64,000 nucleotides of DNA, from assembly GCA_027625915.1 (NCBI GenBank), contig JANTQA010000021.1:806001-870000 (forward strand), written 5' to 3'. Numbering within the stretch: the stretch's first letter is position 1; each line of letters opens with the position of its first letter. Source of the stretch: Anaeramoeba flamelloides (taxonomy: Eukaryota > Metamonada > Anaeramoebidae). This document shows, piece after piece, positions 24,361-35,610 of the stretch. The notes beneath the pieces were generated by a model. That model was given only the letters and a program-made list of their open reading frames with translations, did not search any database and was not told the DNA's origin. The position numbers and the translations under genes were made by a program.

Positions 24361-25791
24361 TTAAAGATAATTGACTTTTTGCTGATCAAATAAATTTTGC
24401 ACATAACTTGGTGATATTGGGTAAGGTATCCAAGCCAATTGAGCAACAGATATTCCAGTACAACGTTCATACCATGGGTTAACAATATATAATTTTTTAA
24501 TTGGAGGCAAAGGGAATGAAGGGTAATTAGTTTCGAATACCTTTTTCCCATTAATATAATGTTTCATCTGTTTTCCGTTCACGACTGCTGCGTAATGGGT
24601 CCATTGGTTTAAGTGCAAATTATTGGCTGGGCAATAGGAGCATACGTTTTTTTGATTAACTGTATCCTGAGTGAAAAGGATTGAAGTAGTATTCGGTTTG
24701 ATCCATATTGCGGGAACTCTTTGTCCATTATCTTCCCCATTGTGAAGAATGCTCCTCCACTTTCCGTGTACATTTGAGACGTTCAACCACCCTGAGATTG
24801 CATAAGCCACGTCGCCCTCTTTTTCAATTCCTCCCAAACTCTCTTCACACATTGGGTTTTGTAGTTTAATTATTTTCATACTTGGTCCCTTTAATTCCGT
24901 TTTTTCCGCAACTAAGACCTCGTAATTCACAAAATTTACGAGCTTCAAGTCTCTGATTTTGTTTAAAGCAGACTCTATGTTGAGCTTGGGATCACTTTGC
25001 TCGTCCTCAGTAATGAACAATTCTATTTCTTTTAACTGAATTTTTTTTTTTTGCTCGTCAATTAATTCCAAAAGTCTGATGCTTTCGAGAGCAATTTGGG
25101 CTATTTGAACCGAGTTTGATCCTTGTTTGAACTCGTTCAACAATAACAAATTTTGTTTGCAGTTTTCGAGTCCCAATTGGATCAGCTCTGCCTTTTGAAG
25201 ATAATTGGAAACCACTTGATTTTTTTTTTCAAGACTCTTTTCGACTTGTTCCAGAAGCTCGATTTTTTTACTTTCAGTTTCCTTCACGAGAATTTGAATT
25301 TTTTTTTCCAGTTTTTTCTTCACCCTTTTTTTCACTCTTTTCATCGACGACTCTTTGGAAATCTTCACACGGTGGTAGTTTTCTGTTTGCTCTTTCAAGT
25401 TCTTTTTCATTTCAAGGTATGATTTTTCGATTTTTTCCATCTTTAAATCTTTTCTTAGCGCCTGATCAATCTCGATTGGGCCATGCTCAGAGTGCTTTTC
25501 AAGAACACACGTGATACACAATAAAGTCTGACATTTTGGGCAATAAAATTCCAATTCTTTGCTTGGGTGATCAGGGCAACAGCTTTCATGATCGACCTTT
25601 GCGTACTCTTCGATTTTGTATCTTCGGTGCTTCGAATTATACTTGATTGAATGGATCACCTCATCGCATCCTCCACAAAACTTTGGATGTGTTTGTGAAC
25701 AATCAATGCAAAATATTGTTGCTAGTGTACGAGTGTTGTCTAAAATACAATTCTCACACAACCTTGATAAGTGTGTTTGTTGTTCGGTCAT
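24361..25791 (-). CDS. B-box zinc finger, coiled-coil, LamG-like protein
   Basis: A 476-residue intronless protein. An N-terminal B-box-like finger (12-57: Cys12, Cys15, Cys28, Cys31, Cys39, Cys42, His47, His55) is followed by a second, canonical B-box (68-108: Cys72, His75, Cys84, Cys87, Cys92, Cys95, His100, His103). A long charged coiled coil spans about 110-265. The C-terminal 150 residues (about 325-460) look like a concanavalin/LamG-type jelly roll, with SGWLNV, RSILHNGEDNG, WTHYAAVVNGK and HYINGKKV strands. There is no RING finger, so it is TRIM-like without obvious E3 activity. B-box coiled-coil proteins usually act as oligomeric scaffolds. The ATG at 25791 is preferred; an open frame continues 78 codons upstream but reads as AT-rich hydrophobic filler. 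Confidence 0.85.
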   Translation of the reverse strand: MTEQQTHLSRLCENCILDNTRTLATIFCIDCSQTHPKFCGGCDEVIHSIKYNSKHRRYKIEEYAKVDHESCCPDHPSKELEFYCPKCQTLLCITCVLEKHSEHGPIEIDQALRKDLKMEKIEKSYLEMKKNLKEQTENYHRVKISKESSMKRVKKRVKKKLEKKIQILVKETESKKIELLEQVEKSLEKKNQVVSNYLQKAELIQLGLENCKQNLLLLNEFKQGSNSVQIAQIALESIRLLELIDEQKKKIQLKEIELFITEDEQSDPKLNIESALNKIRDLKLVNFVNYEVLVAEKTELKGPSMKIIKLQNPMCEESLGGIEKEGDVAYAISGWLNVSNVHGKWRSILHNGEDNGQRVPAIWIKPNTTSILFTQDTVNQKNVCSYCPANNLHLNQWTHYAAVVNGKQMKHYINGKKVFETNYPSFPLPPIKKLYIVNPWYERCTGISVAQLAWIPYPISPSYVQNLFDQQKVNYL

Positions 25792-26297
25792 TGTGATTTG
25801 GTTTGAAGAACAGGGTTTAAATAATGAAAGTGAGAAAAAAATGTTTAATTGATCAGTATTTGAAATAAACAAGTAAAAATTTTTAAATATTTTATTAAAT
25901 ATTCTCAACTTAGAAATTTTGTAGATGCCAAGTTTCAAAAAATTCATATCGACTATAAAACCGAGAAATGAATAATTTTTTTGTGAGATCAAATTTTTTT
26001 TCCCTTTTTTATGAAAAAAATACAATCAATTCTTTCGATTTCTCTCTTTTAAAAATTTTTTAACCTTTTTATTACGATTTCCATCATTATTGTTAAATAT
26101 ATATTTCTTGTTGTCAGGAATTTTCAAGGAGGATTTTATTCTTTTTTGAGAGAAATCTTAAGGTTTTGCAAACAAAAAAACTGATTTATTCAACTAATTG
26201 AAAATATTTGTTTTGTTTTCAGAAGTACAATTATTGCCATTAAAGTTTTCAAGTCTTTTACGAAATTTTAAAAAGAAATTGTGTTTTTGTTCTAACA

Positions 26298-26473
26298 TAC
26301 TAGCATTTGTAGAAGAAATTGAAATAATTTTGACTTGATTTTCAATTTCCTTTTTCAAACAAAGCCACAAATCACAACACTCTTTTTTTGTTTGAAAATT
26401 CTCAATGTATGGAAAAGAAAAATATGAAAAAGGAAGTGAAAATTTTTTCCCATTTAGAATTCAAATACCAGTA
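26298..26473. mobile_element. MITE-3 copy 1 (176 bp)
   Basis: TA-flanked palindromic element. The right end is GAATTCAAATACCAG-TA; the left end is a decayed form, TA-CTAGCATTTG. Internal blocks are GTGAAAATTTTTTCCCATTT near the right end and CAATTTCCTTTTTCAAAC near the left. Four further copies lie at 27343, 28201, 29080 and 57129. Confidence 0.65.
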
Positions 26474-26821
26474 AAATTTGATTTTTCATTAGGAAATAAT
26501 CTTGTAGATATTTCGATTTAGGACAACAATTTTCAGGTGAAAATGGTGAAATTGTGATAAAAACACCCTTCGTAGAGTTTTTGTAATCTCAGTAATATAT
26601 TTACACACTGAAAACGTTTTCAAAAAAAATGAGAAAATTTCAAAATTTTTCAACAATTTTTAAACTATTTCACTTTGTTAGATCATGTCAAATTTTGATT
26701 TTAATATTCCAGAATTTCCATTTCAACTTTCGGAACTCACAGTAATTCCTCTGACTGTTCGGCACATTTTTTTTATATCAACTTTCACATGCTGAAATGT
26801 TCTCAAATAAAAAAGAATCTA

Positions 26822-27722
26822 TTAAAATAATCCAGAAAATACCCTCAAATTTTTTAACCGAAAAAAAAGTTTTTTGAACAACTTCTAAGAAATCCTAGCA
26901 CCAATAAACTCTGTAAAAAGGTAAATTTGAAAATTTTATTTGGAAAAAATTTTTTTGAAAAATATCAAAATTCGAAAAATTGAAATTTTCTAATAGTATT
27001 CAGCCCATTTTGTGTGAAAGGGATTGGTATCTTGGACGGCTGTAATATTTCTAATCAGTTCGAAATATTTTTTCACTAAATGAGAGAAATTTACTTTTAA
27101 AGAAAATTTCTAATTGTGTATGATTCAATAATTTTGTACTCTTAAAAGTAATCCAAAAATAACCAAGTAATATCTGATGGTACAATACACACACATACTC
27201 TTTCCAAGGCTACCCAACCCAAACCTTATTTTAACTTCCCATTTGATAAAAGAAACTGGTTTTACCAAAACATCAGTCACACACAATGTCGAACCTAACA
27301 CAAACTTATTAATCTCCTGACATAAATATAAACTTACCCTAATACTGGTATTTAAATAATAAATAGGAGCACTTTTCACTTCATATTCAATTTCCTTTTT
27401 AAAATAAAATAAATCCCAAATTACAACCAACTTCAATGAAAACTCAATTTGTAAAAAAGTAAATATGGAAAAAGAAGTGAAAATTTTTTCGCATTTAGAA
27501 TTCAAATACCCATAAGTACCAACTATTCCACAAATAGACTCAAAAGTTACCAAAAAACTCTTTAGAGGGGTTAAAAGTCGAAAATTCAAAAAATAGATCT
27601 ATAAGTAAAAAATGTTATTTTACTCTTAAACTGAGTATATTGGCACTACAGTTTCTTTGACGTTGTACATAAATTTTTTTTTTCGGTTAAAAAATTTGAG
27701 GGTATTTTTGGGAATATTTCAA
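26822..27722. mobile_element. inverted-repeat element inserted in R5 (about 900 bp)
   Basis: The termini are inverted repeats of about 90 bp. The best block is AAATACCCTCAAATTTTTTA followed by ACCG at 26837-26860, matched in reverse complement at 27682-27706, with weaker similarity extending inward (ACCAATAAACTC against GCCAATATACTC). Comparison with R5 copy 2 shows the empty site. The interior carries a 154-codon frame on the minus strand that runs through a nested MITE-3, so it is not a credible transposase. Confidence 0.6.
27343..27514. mobile_element. MITE-3 copy 2 (172 bp), nested
   Basis: TA-CTGGTATTTAAATAATA at the left and AGAATTCAAATACCCA-TA at the right. The interior CACTTCxTATTCAATTTCC and GTGAAAATTTTTTCGCATTT blocks match the other copies. 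It lies inside the 26822-27722 element, so it inserted later. Confidence 0.7.
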
Positions 27723-28200
27723 ACACCCAAATAAACTTTGACTTGAAAATCCACAAAAAGTCATTTTTTTGCAATATATTTTTTGTTATTTTCTATTTTC
27801 TTTTTATTTATAATTGAAAAAAAGTTATTGTTCAAGTGTGAATTTGACAATTTTTTTTTTTTTTTGTCAAATTTTTAAAGAAAAAAAATTCTTTTTGAGA
27901 AGTGAAAGTAAAATTATTTAATAACCCAACACCCCAAAGAATCAAAACATCACCCTTCAGTAATTTTACCCTCAAATATCAAAACCAATTTTGTTCTTTC
28001 AAAAATGATTTAAATTAGTACAAATATTCTTTTGAATACAACTTCGATTTGTTTAAAATAATTATTCAAAATTGAAATTTTTTTTCTCTTTTTTTGTCAT
28101 TTTTTGAAAACAAGAAAACAATTTTTTTCAAACTTCAAAGATTAGAAATTTTTTGCTTCAGGGACAAGTAACTATTATTTATTTTTTTAAAAATACGTAA

Positions 28201-28368
28201 TACTGGTATTTAAATTTTAAATGGGAAAAATTTTCTCTTCATTAATAAATTTATCTTTTTCAAACAAAGCCACAAATTACAATCTACCTTTTTGAGAATC
28301 CGATTTATAAAAAAAAATCTGGAAAAGGAAGTTAAAATTTTTTCTAATTTATAATTCAAATACCAGTA
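28201..28368. mobile_element. MITE-3 copy 3 (168 bp)
   Basis: TA-CTGGTATTTAAATTTTAA at the left and ATAATTCAAATACCAG-TA at the right give nearly perfect short inverted termini with a TA duplication. The middle contains the TTTTTCAAACAAAGCCACAAA block shared with copy 1. Confidence 0.75.
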
Positions 28369-28586
28369 GAGTAATTATTTTCACAATGATATGGATAATC
28401 CAAAAGAATACCTTAAATATCAGCTTTATGGAAATGAGTAATCATTTTTAAAAAAAGTTCATTTTTCTCAATATAATTTACAGTTCAAACACTAAATCCT
28501 TTTTGTTTCGATTTTTGGATCAAAATAGAAAATGAAAAAATTTTCAAAACTTTTTTATTTTAAAAAATCTCTACTTTCTTTGAATT

Positions 28587-29070
28587 TTAAGGACTACGTG
28601 TTTAGGTGAAAATAGTGAAATAATGTATAAAACCACGCTTAGAAGAGTTATAAAATCCAAGTAATATATGTACAAGGAGAATATCTTTAAGTCAAAATAT
28701 GAAATTTTCATTATTTTTACCTTGAAAGATCATTGCCAAATTTTGATATTAATATTTAAGAATTTCCATTTCAACTTTCTGAACTCACACTATTTTCTTT
28801 GGCTGTTCTAAATATTTTTTAAATTTGATTTTAAAAGTTTAAATGTTCTCAAATTTGAAATGCACTTGAAAATCCCCAAAAGCAATTTTTTTCAATTATT
28901 TTGATTTGGTATTTTCATTATTCCTTTTTATTGAAAGACAAAGAAAAACGGTCTGAGTGAAAAGGATAAGATGAAAAAAAGTGTTTTTTTTTTTGATTTT
29001 GTCTAATTTCTTCGGTTTGAAATTTTTTTGTGATAAATGAAAGTGAAATAACACAATTACTCAACCCCTT
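28587..29070 (+). repeat. dispersed repeat R5, copy 2 (uninterrupted)
   Basis: Homologous to 26519-26815 plus 27735-27950. It reads continuously through ATGTTCTCAAATTTGAAATG and CACTTGAAAATCCCCAAAAG, which shows the ancestral site before the 900-bp insertion in copy 1. Non-coding. Confidence 0.6.
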
Positions 29071-29079
29071 CAAGGGTGG

Positions 29080-29251
29080 GAACGAAGTCCTTAAATGGAA
29101 ATAATTTTCACTTCATTTGCAATTTCCTTTTTCAAATCAAGATCGAAATTATTACAATTAACAATACTTGTTTGAGAACTGTATTTAGTAAACGAAACAT
29201 TTGGAAAAAGAAAATTCAATTTTTTTACCATTTAGAATTTAAATCCCATTA
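29080..29251. mobile_element. MITE-3 copy 4, decayed
   Basis: Interior blocks TAAATGGAAATAATTTTCAC, CAATTTCCTTTTTCAAA and CCATTTAGAATTTAAATCCC match the family. Termini have drifted and the left boundary is approximate. Confidence 0.5.
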
Positions 29252-29255
29252 ATTA

Positions 29256-29692
29256 ACCAAATGATTATTTTGACAAATTATTTCTGAAATAATGGTCATA
29301 CCTTGATAATATTACTGGTTTAATAAAAAAGCAAACAAAACTAAAATATTCTTTGATTTTTATGTTAATGATTATTGAGTTAAACTTTGAAATTAAAAAA
29401 ATGAAAAAAATAGTAATTTTGGAAGTTCGAAAGATAAATTATTAAACATTGGAATTACAATTATTTTGAGTCTTCAATTTTGTGATTTCTGAAAAGGATT
29501 AGTAAAAAAAATTTTTCAAAAAATTCAAAATTTTTCCTTGTTATCCTTAGTAAAAAAATGAAATCATCTATTGTAAAATAATATTTATAATAGAATTTTT
29601 TGAGTCGTTTGGCCACGTAGAACTACTATCATTTACACCTAATTACAACATACCTTGATTATGGGGAATATATGGTGACAATAGAATTTTAA
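29256..29692 (+). repeat. R2 element, truncated copy C
   Basis: Matches the right part of 56529-57598 (ATTTCTGAAATAATGG, TGATTATTGAGTTAAAC, then the terminal block CATTTACACCTAATTACAAC and TATGGTGACAA). The left terminus is missing; the right terminus lacks the outermost AATCCCTTAA. Confidence 0.5.
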
Positions 29693-30428
29693 GGTACAGT
29701 GATCAAAATAATGCGTTACCAACAACTATAATCGGTGTAAATCAAAATATAATAGGTGCTTTTTTTTCTACTTGTTCTAATGTAACATCCCATTCAGATA
29801 CATACTATACCTAAATCCAAATCAATTTTGAAGGTAAATTCATGGTTATTTTCAGTAAAATTTAAATTAGGAATACAAATGGTTGAAAATTTTTTGTAAT
29901 ATTGACAATTTTTTTGTACTTTATTGTTTTTTTGATGATTGATAAATTTTCAAGAATTTACTCTATTTTTTAAGATAAATTTTTCAATTTGATCCTTTAA
30001 ATTTGAAGATTTCTTTTTAAATAATAGAACTTTAAGAAATCATCACAATGTTTAATTAGGGTTTATTATTGGTTTTTCTGTTTAGTTAATGTATAGGTAT
30101 TCTAGAACAAAAAAACAGGTTTTTATATTTTGAATCACATGTTTGATCGTTTCTGAACTGGTTTTTTTGACAAAAGTAAAAACTATTGTGAAAAAATATT
30201 TGAGTTACCTTCGAAAAGAGAAAAAATAAAAAAGTTTGTGATAAATTTTAATAAACTGTTTTTCTGTTGTTCTGAAATCAAAACTTAACAAATCTAATCA
30301 AGAATTCAGTCTTTAATTCTTTGCATTATGAATTATTTAACGAAAAAACTCTTTTTAAAAAACAAAGTATAAAAACTGATAATATTTTAATATTTTCATT
30401 TTTTATTATTCAACTTTTCTTCAAAAAA

Positions 30429-32202
30429 ATGAACAAAATAAAAACAAATGGGAAATTTCAAAACCTGCTTTTGAAAACAAGAACAAGTTTTCTCAAACCG
30501 AATTACTTTGGTGATCAAATTTTTACTGATCGTGAGCGAAAAAGAAAGCCAAGGCAAATCAAAACAACTTTGCAAAAAAAAAAATTTATCAATTTCAAAC
30601 TGATCCAACCAAGCAAACCATTTTTGAATAAAATTGAAGAAATTGAACTAGCCAACGTTATTTTAAATCCAACAAAAACAAAAACAAATACAAAAGAAAA
30701 AGAAAAAGAAAATGAAAAACAAAAGGAAAAAGAAAAAGAAAAAGAAAGAAGAAAAACAAATTTCTTTCAAGCCCACAAAACCAACAGCAATGACAACCAA
30801 ATTGAAGAAATTCAAGAGATCTTAGTTGAAGAGACTTTTGACGATCCTATTTCAGAATTTGAATTGGGTAACTTTTCAACCTCTAAATCCAAATTTGATC
30901 GAATACTTAATATTTTTTATTTAAAAATTCTCTTGTAATATCCATCCTTCCTCATCTTTTAACCCAATAGATTCTTCATTGCAAACAACACCACGAAAAA
31001 CGTTTAACAAACGAAATTTAATTACCTTAGCTAGGAGCCCACAAGGAAGCCTTTTTAATTTCAAAACTACGAAGAAAAAAAAAAATTCACCAATAAAATT
31101 CAAATCACTACGACACAAAACAAAAACAAATTCACCACACCAAGTTTTTCAAAAAATTTTGAACAAACCAATTTGTCACAATTTTGAGATGATAAACTAC
31201 AAAAAACGGGACGGCAAGAAAAATTCAAAAACACTTGGCAAATATGCGTCCCTTTTACGAAAATCAATGGATCAATTTGAAAATCATTTTCAACTAAACA
31301 AAAAAGATCGTTTTACGCAAAGATCAGCAACAATATCATCATCACAACCAAGTTTACCTACGAATTTTTCTAGTAATAATAAAAACGATCAGCTGATTGA
31401 AAATACTGCCTGCAAATTGTATTTGGTTGTTGTTTTTACACAGTCAACACCCTTTTTTGGGAATTATTTACTAATATGCTATAGCCTCAACAAAAACAAC
31501 TTTGTTCAAGTCTTAATCGAACAAACAAACTTTGAAAAGAATAATATTGCTCCAGGAGATCAGCTTGAAATCCAGCGCTATGTATTTGATTTAAATGGAA
31601 ATCTTCGCATTCCTAAAATTAATACAGTTTTTTGCCTCAAATTTGAAAAGCTTCAGCCAACAGAATTAGAAAAAAATACATTAATTGAAGAGTTGCAATT
31701 AAAAAACAAATTCAGCCAATTTTTCCCTAAATTTCAAAAAGAAAGAAATTTGAAATCATTATTGCAAGCACCAAATTTTTGTGGAAATGAAAACCAACAA
31801 AGCAAGGAAGCGAAAAAATTACCAACTGACAAACCTGAAACAAACCCAACAGATACAACAAGCAAGACGAAAAATTCAAGTTTTCTTAAATTAGGATTGT
31901 TTTCAAGAGAAGTCACAATTAAAATTATCTCCAAATTCAATCTTCCAAACACTAACATGCCTTTATATTTGATTTCAGATCTTCACAATACTTTAGCCTT
32001 GATCCAAATCCCTCAAGATTTTCAATTAGAGACTAACATGTCATATCTTTTGCATAATGTAAAAATCATTAAATGGCAAATCAACCTTAATTCACACATG
32101 TCGAGGCAAATTTCAAAAATAACAAACCAAAAAAAGCTTTTCAGTTCAAATAAAATTTTACTTCTGAAAAGAGAATTTGATTTTTTTCTTGAAAAAATTT
32201 AA
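30429..32202 (+). CDS. two-exon basic protein, function unknown
   Basis: Exons 30429-30867 and 30971-32202 join in phase 1 (ISEFEL-D-SSLQTTPRK) through a 103-bp GTAAC...AATAG intron, giving 556 residues. I do not recognise the family. Residues 1-75 are basic; 85-115 form a Lys/Glu tract; 130-150 are acidic (QIEEIQEILVEETFDDPISE). About 290-375 reads like a compact beta-rich fold (KLYLVVVFTQSTPFFGNYLL, then APGDQLEIQRYVFDL and FCLKFEKL). A second similar stretch lies near 475-535 (REVTIKIISKF, NTLALIQIPQDF, SYLLHNVKIIKW). The alternation and the PGD turn suggest OB-like folds, as in DNA-repair scaffolds, but this is a guess. There is no membrane segment. ATG 30429 is the first in frame after a T-rich leader. 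Confidence 0.7.
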
Positions 32203-32532
32203 TTTGTAAAATAAAATAATTAACATTATTTTTCAAAAATATTAAATAAACACAAATATTTAGATCACTGTTTTATTCCATTTGTTATTACCTTTTAACG
32301 AGTGATAAATAAAAAATAATTGGCTGACTAATTTGTTGAGGTTTGTTAAAAATGTTTTTTTTTTTTTATGATCGAAAAAGATTTTCTTTTTATTAAATCT
32401 GATAATTTTGATAACCAATTCGAAACAGTTCATTCCCAAAAAAGTTAAATAATAACAAATAACCCCCCTGATCAAATTAATTGTTTATTAAATGTCAGAT
32501 TAATCCTTACAAAATATTTTAATAAAATAAAG

Positions 32533-33026
32533 TATAGTAGGGAAAAAAATACCGGACATGAAAAAAATCATGGACAAGATTTTTAATTGTGGGTATTAGT
32601 AAAATTTTTGTCTAATTTCAATGAAATACTTATTATAAATAACCAATTTTTTTTATGAGATTAGTAATAAACCTACCTAAAGTTCATCAAAGTAAGGTGT
32701 CTCTAGAATACTCGAGTAATTGTTTGATAGTATGAGATGATCAACTTTTTTGTGAAAAATAATCGAGTTTTATTGAGGTTTACTAGAGTTTGGAAAATGA
32801 TAATTTTTATTCTTGTTTTTTGATTGATTGAATGGTGTTTAGAATAAGTGTGATTTCATTAATCATCATTCTAATAAGTGGGGATGTTATAATTGAAAAT
32901 TTTCAATTCTTAAAAAAAAGAATTTGATTGTAAATAAATGAAATTACTCAATCGTTTTACTAATATTTACAATTAAAAATCTTGTCAGAGATTTTTTTCA
33001 TGTCTGATATTTTTTTCACTGCTTTA
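32533..33026 (+). mobile_element. MITE-1 copy 3 (494 bp)
   Basis: TA-TAGTAGGGAAAAAAATACC at the left and GATATTTTTTTCACTGCTT-TA at the right, same orientation as copy 1 and the same total length. The interior is close to the other two copies, including the ATACTCGAGTAATTGTTTGA block. Confidence 0.85.
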
Positions 33027-33609
33027 GTTTAATAAAACAGAATTAAATAAATAAATTATTTTGTCTTACTTTTCTCACAAATCAACTGTTTTTATTTGTT
33101 TAAATTCAGATATTTTCGAATTTCCCTTCAAATACATTGAAAAGTTTTTTTTCCGAACGAAGTGTAAAAATATTTAAATTGTTCATTTTTCGTTAGAAAT
33201 TCACGAAATGATCAAAATTTTGGATGTTTTTTGCTAATTTCTTCATCAAAATCTACTGTAAAAAATAGAATATTATATTTTGATCATTGTATTTTTTTTT
33301 AAATAGACAAATTATTTTTTGTTAGAAAAATTTCAATTTAGATACTTTTACCAAAAAATCACAAATATTAAACATTGATTTCATCATCTTTGTTAATCGA
33401 CAAAAGTTATATCCAATAATAGTCAAAAAAATTGATTCTAAAATATCCATATTAAAATTAACGGTCTTATTATTTTTTATGGTATATTACATATCCCGTA
33501 ACCAATTTTTTTTCAATTTTTAGATCAAAAAAATTATATTTAATTAAATCAAAATTTTCTTTCGTTTTCTTTAAATATTTTTTCAATTTAAACTCTATTT
33601 TACTCATAG

Positions 33610-33750
33610 GTGTCCAGCCAAAAATTAAAAATTCACTTTGTTATTAAGAATCAAGGAAACTTAGATAGTTTAGAAAGACGAGAAATAATAAACTTTGTAT
33701 TAGAGTCGATAATCCTAAAAGAAAAGACAGAACAAACCATAAATTTCAAA
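33610..33750 (+). pseudogene. possible mariner-type transposase N-terminal relic
   Basis: A short frame reads NQGNLDSLERREIINFVLES, which resembles the helix-turn-helix start of plant/oomycete mariner-like transposases (pattern N-L-[ST]-x-x-E-R-x-x-I-x-x-x-L-x-x). It follows a TTTTACTCATAG acceptor-like sequence and degrades into Lys/Phe-rich filler after about 47 codons. No catalytic D-D-D region was found nearby. It lies 580 bp from MITE-1 copy 3. Confidence 0.25.
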
Positions 33751-35297
33751 AAAAAAAATGTTAAAAAAAATTTTTTCCCCTTTCATTGGAACGTCTCGTG
33801 CAAAATTCTTAATTTCTTTTGGAAATTAAAATTGTTCATGATAAGATTTTTTACTTTTAAGTGTGTGAATTTTTAATAGAAAATAGAAATCCTAAATTTT
33901 CTTGATGTTAATTTTGTTTTTCAAACATATTTTTTTTTCAAATTTAATTTTTTAAAAAAAAAGAAAAAAAAAACAAAAAAAAAAAAAAATTTTACAAAAT
34001 GAGAAAAAATGATTTTGATTTTAAAATTAAAATTTTAGTTTGAGAAGAATAATGAATTAAACTCATTGAATATCTTCCATTTCTTCAATAAAACCGCCCT
34101 CCTTTGACTGAAAAGGAGTTTAGTTGAATTTCGATTTTTTTATCATTTATTTGAAATTTTTCTTTTTCTATTTCTATTTTTTTCTTTTGTTTCTTTTTCG
34201 TAAGTCAAGTAAAAAAAAAGATTAAAAAATTTTGGAAATATAAAATCCTTTTTAAAATGGATAGAATTTATTAACAATAATTATTCTTGTTAACCCTTTT
34301 TTTATGAGAAAGTTTAATAATAAAAAATCTCTATTCTCCTTTCAAAAACACTGATTTAATTTTTTTTTTTATATTTTGATTAGATTCTAAATAATTTCTA
34401 AAATATCCTCTTTTTAAAGGTTTTTAACATTTAAAAGTAAAGTATTAATCAGATTCAACAATTATTTGTTCTTCAATACTCAAGAATATATATTTTTTTA
34501 TCAATTTTTTATTTTGAGTGAGATACAATTTTTGAAATTTAAATAGGATTCAATTTTTAAATTTCGTTGAACCAAAATGAAATAAACTCAATTTTATGAT
34601 TTAAATTTCAGATCATATTTGAAATTTTTTAAACAAATATTTCATCAGGAAACATGGCTGGAAACGTATCACTTCAATTGTTATTAAAATATTAAAACTT
34701 TCATATTTAAAATTTGATTTTATAGTGGTAATTTATATATCATTTTATATTTTTTTCAAATATAAAAAACGAAAGAATTATATATATATATTTCATCTAA
34801 CACTTTTAGATAAATTGAAAAGGACATTTTATCTGGTCTTTATTAATTTTTTTCGGGTTCTGTTATACACTAATTGCTGTCTAATACTGTATTTAAATTA
34901 AAGATATTACAGAGAATGATAATCCCTGCCATTCTCGGAAAGTGGATTTACCAGATAAAAAAAAATAATTTTAAAAGTGGCCTTGTTGGTATTGGGAAAT
35001 ATCAAAGAAAATTTTACAAAAAATTCAAAGGGTCTCATAACTTTCAGTTCCAAAACAAAAAAAAAAAATTCATATCAACAAAAAAAAATTAAATGACAAA
35101 AAATTATTTTCAACGTTTCGATTAAAAACAAAAATTCAAAGAAATAAAAATAATCCAAAGTCATTTATTTCAATAAAACCAATTTGAAAAGTTTGTTGAA
35201 AAAATATTACCAATCTTTTCTTCTTTTATATTTCCAAGTACTTACATTTCTTCAATTTGAAACAAATTGTTTTTTTCCCAGTAGAAAATTGTTTAAT

Positions 35298-35610
35298 TGA
35301 ATTTAATCTGATTTGTGGTTTGTTTTGTAACCCTCACTATATTTTGACAAAGTGGGGATTTAAACAAAATGAATAATTTCAAAAATAATCAATGAAAAAA
35401 GAAAAAAAAGAAAAAAAATCATTAAGAGCTCAAAAGCCGCAAATGATCAAAACTTAAAAACTTTCTAAATTTTATTCAATATGATCAATTACAATCAATT
35501 TAAATAAAAATCGTGTGTCTTTATTTGGCACTTTTTTCTCAAACAATATCCTCAGTTTTTCATTGTTGATTTTTAGAAATCAATCATACATCACACACTA
35601 ATTTGAATAC
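35298..35610 (+). repeat. dispersed repeat R4, copy 1
   Basis: Homologous to 44731-45050: shared order AATTTAATCT(G/A)ATTT, TTTTGTAACCCTC, ATTTGACA/TTTTGACA, CTTTTTTCTCAAA, ATxTCCTCA and CATTGTTGATTTTTAGAAAT, ending with ATCATACA. Non-coding, strongly diverged. Confidence 0.55.

Larger units (their letters stand above)
26519..27950 (+). repeat. dispersed repeat R5, copy 1, split by an insertion
   Basis: Parts 26519-26815 and 27735-27950 match 28587-29070 in order and strand. Shared landmarks are AGGTGAAAATxGTGAAAT, GAATTTCCATTTCAACTTTC, ATGTTCTCAAAT and CTTGAAAATCCxCAAAAxxC. The two parts are separated by the inverted-repeat element at 26822-27722, which is absent from copy 2. Confidence 0.6.

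Noticed and set aside
24084-24551. 155-codon minus frame overlapping the end of the B-box gene
   Set aside because: It overlaps the LamG-like coding sequence in another frame and includes the TAA microsatellite as a Leu run.
27125-27589. 154-codon minus-strand frame
   Set aside because: It runs straight through a nested MITE-3 copy and has no recognisable domain, so it is a chance frame.
30935-30970. A 36-bp intron option for the unknown two-exon gene
   Set aside because: It does not restore the reading frame; the 103-bp intron at 30868-30970 does.
34874-35092. 72-codon basic frame
   Set aside because: Composition is Lys/Phe/Asn filler with no conserved motif and no flanking exon signal strong enough to support a gene.
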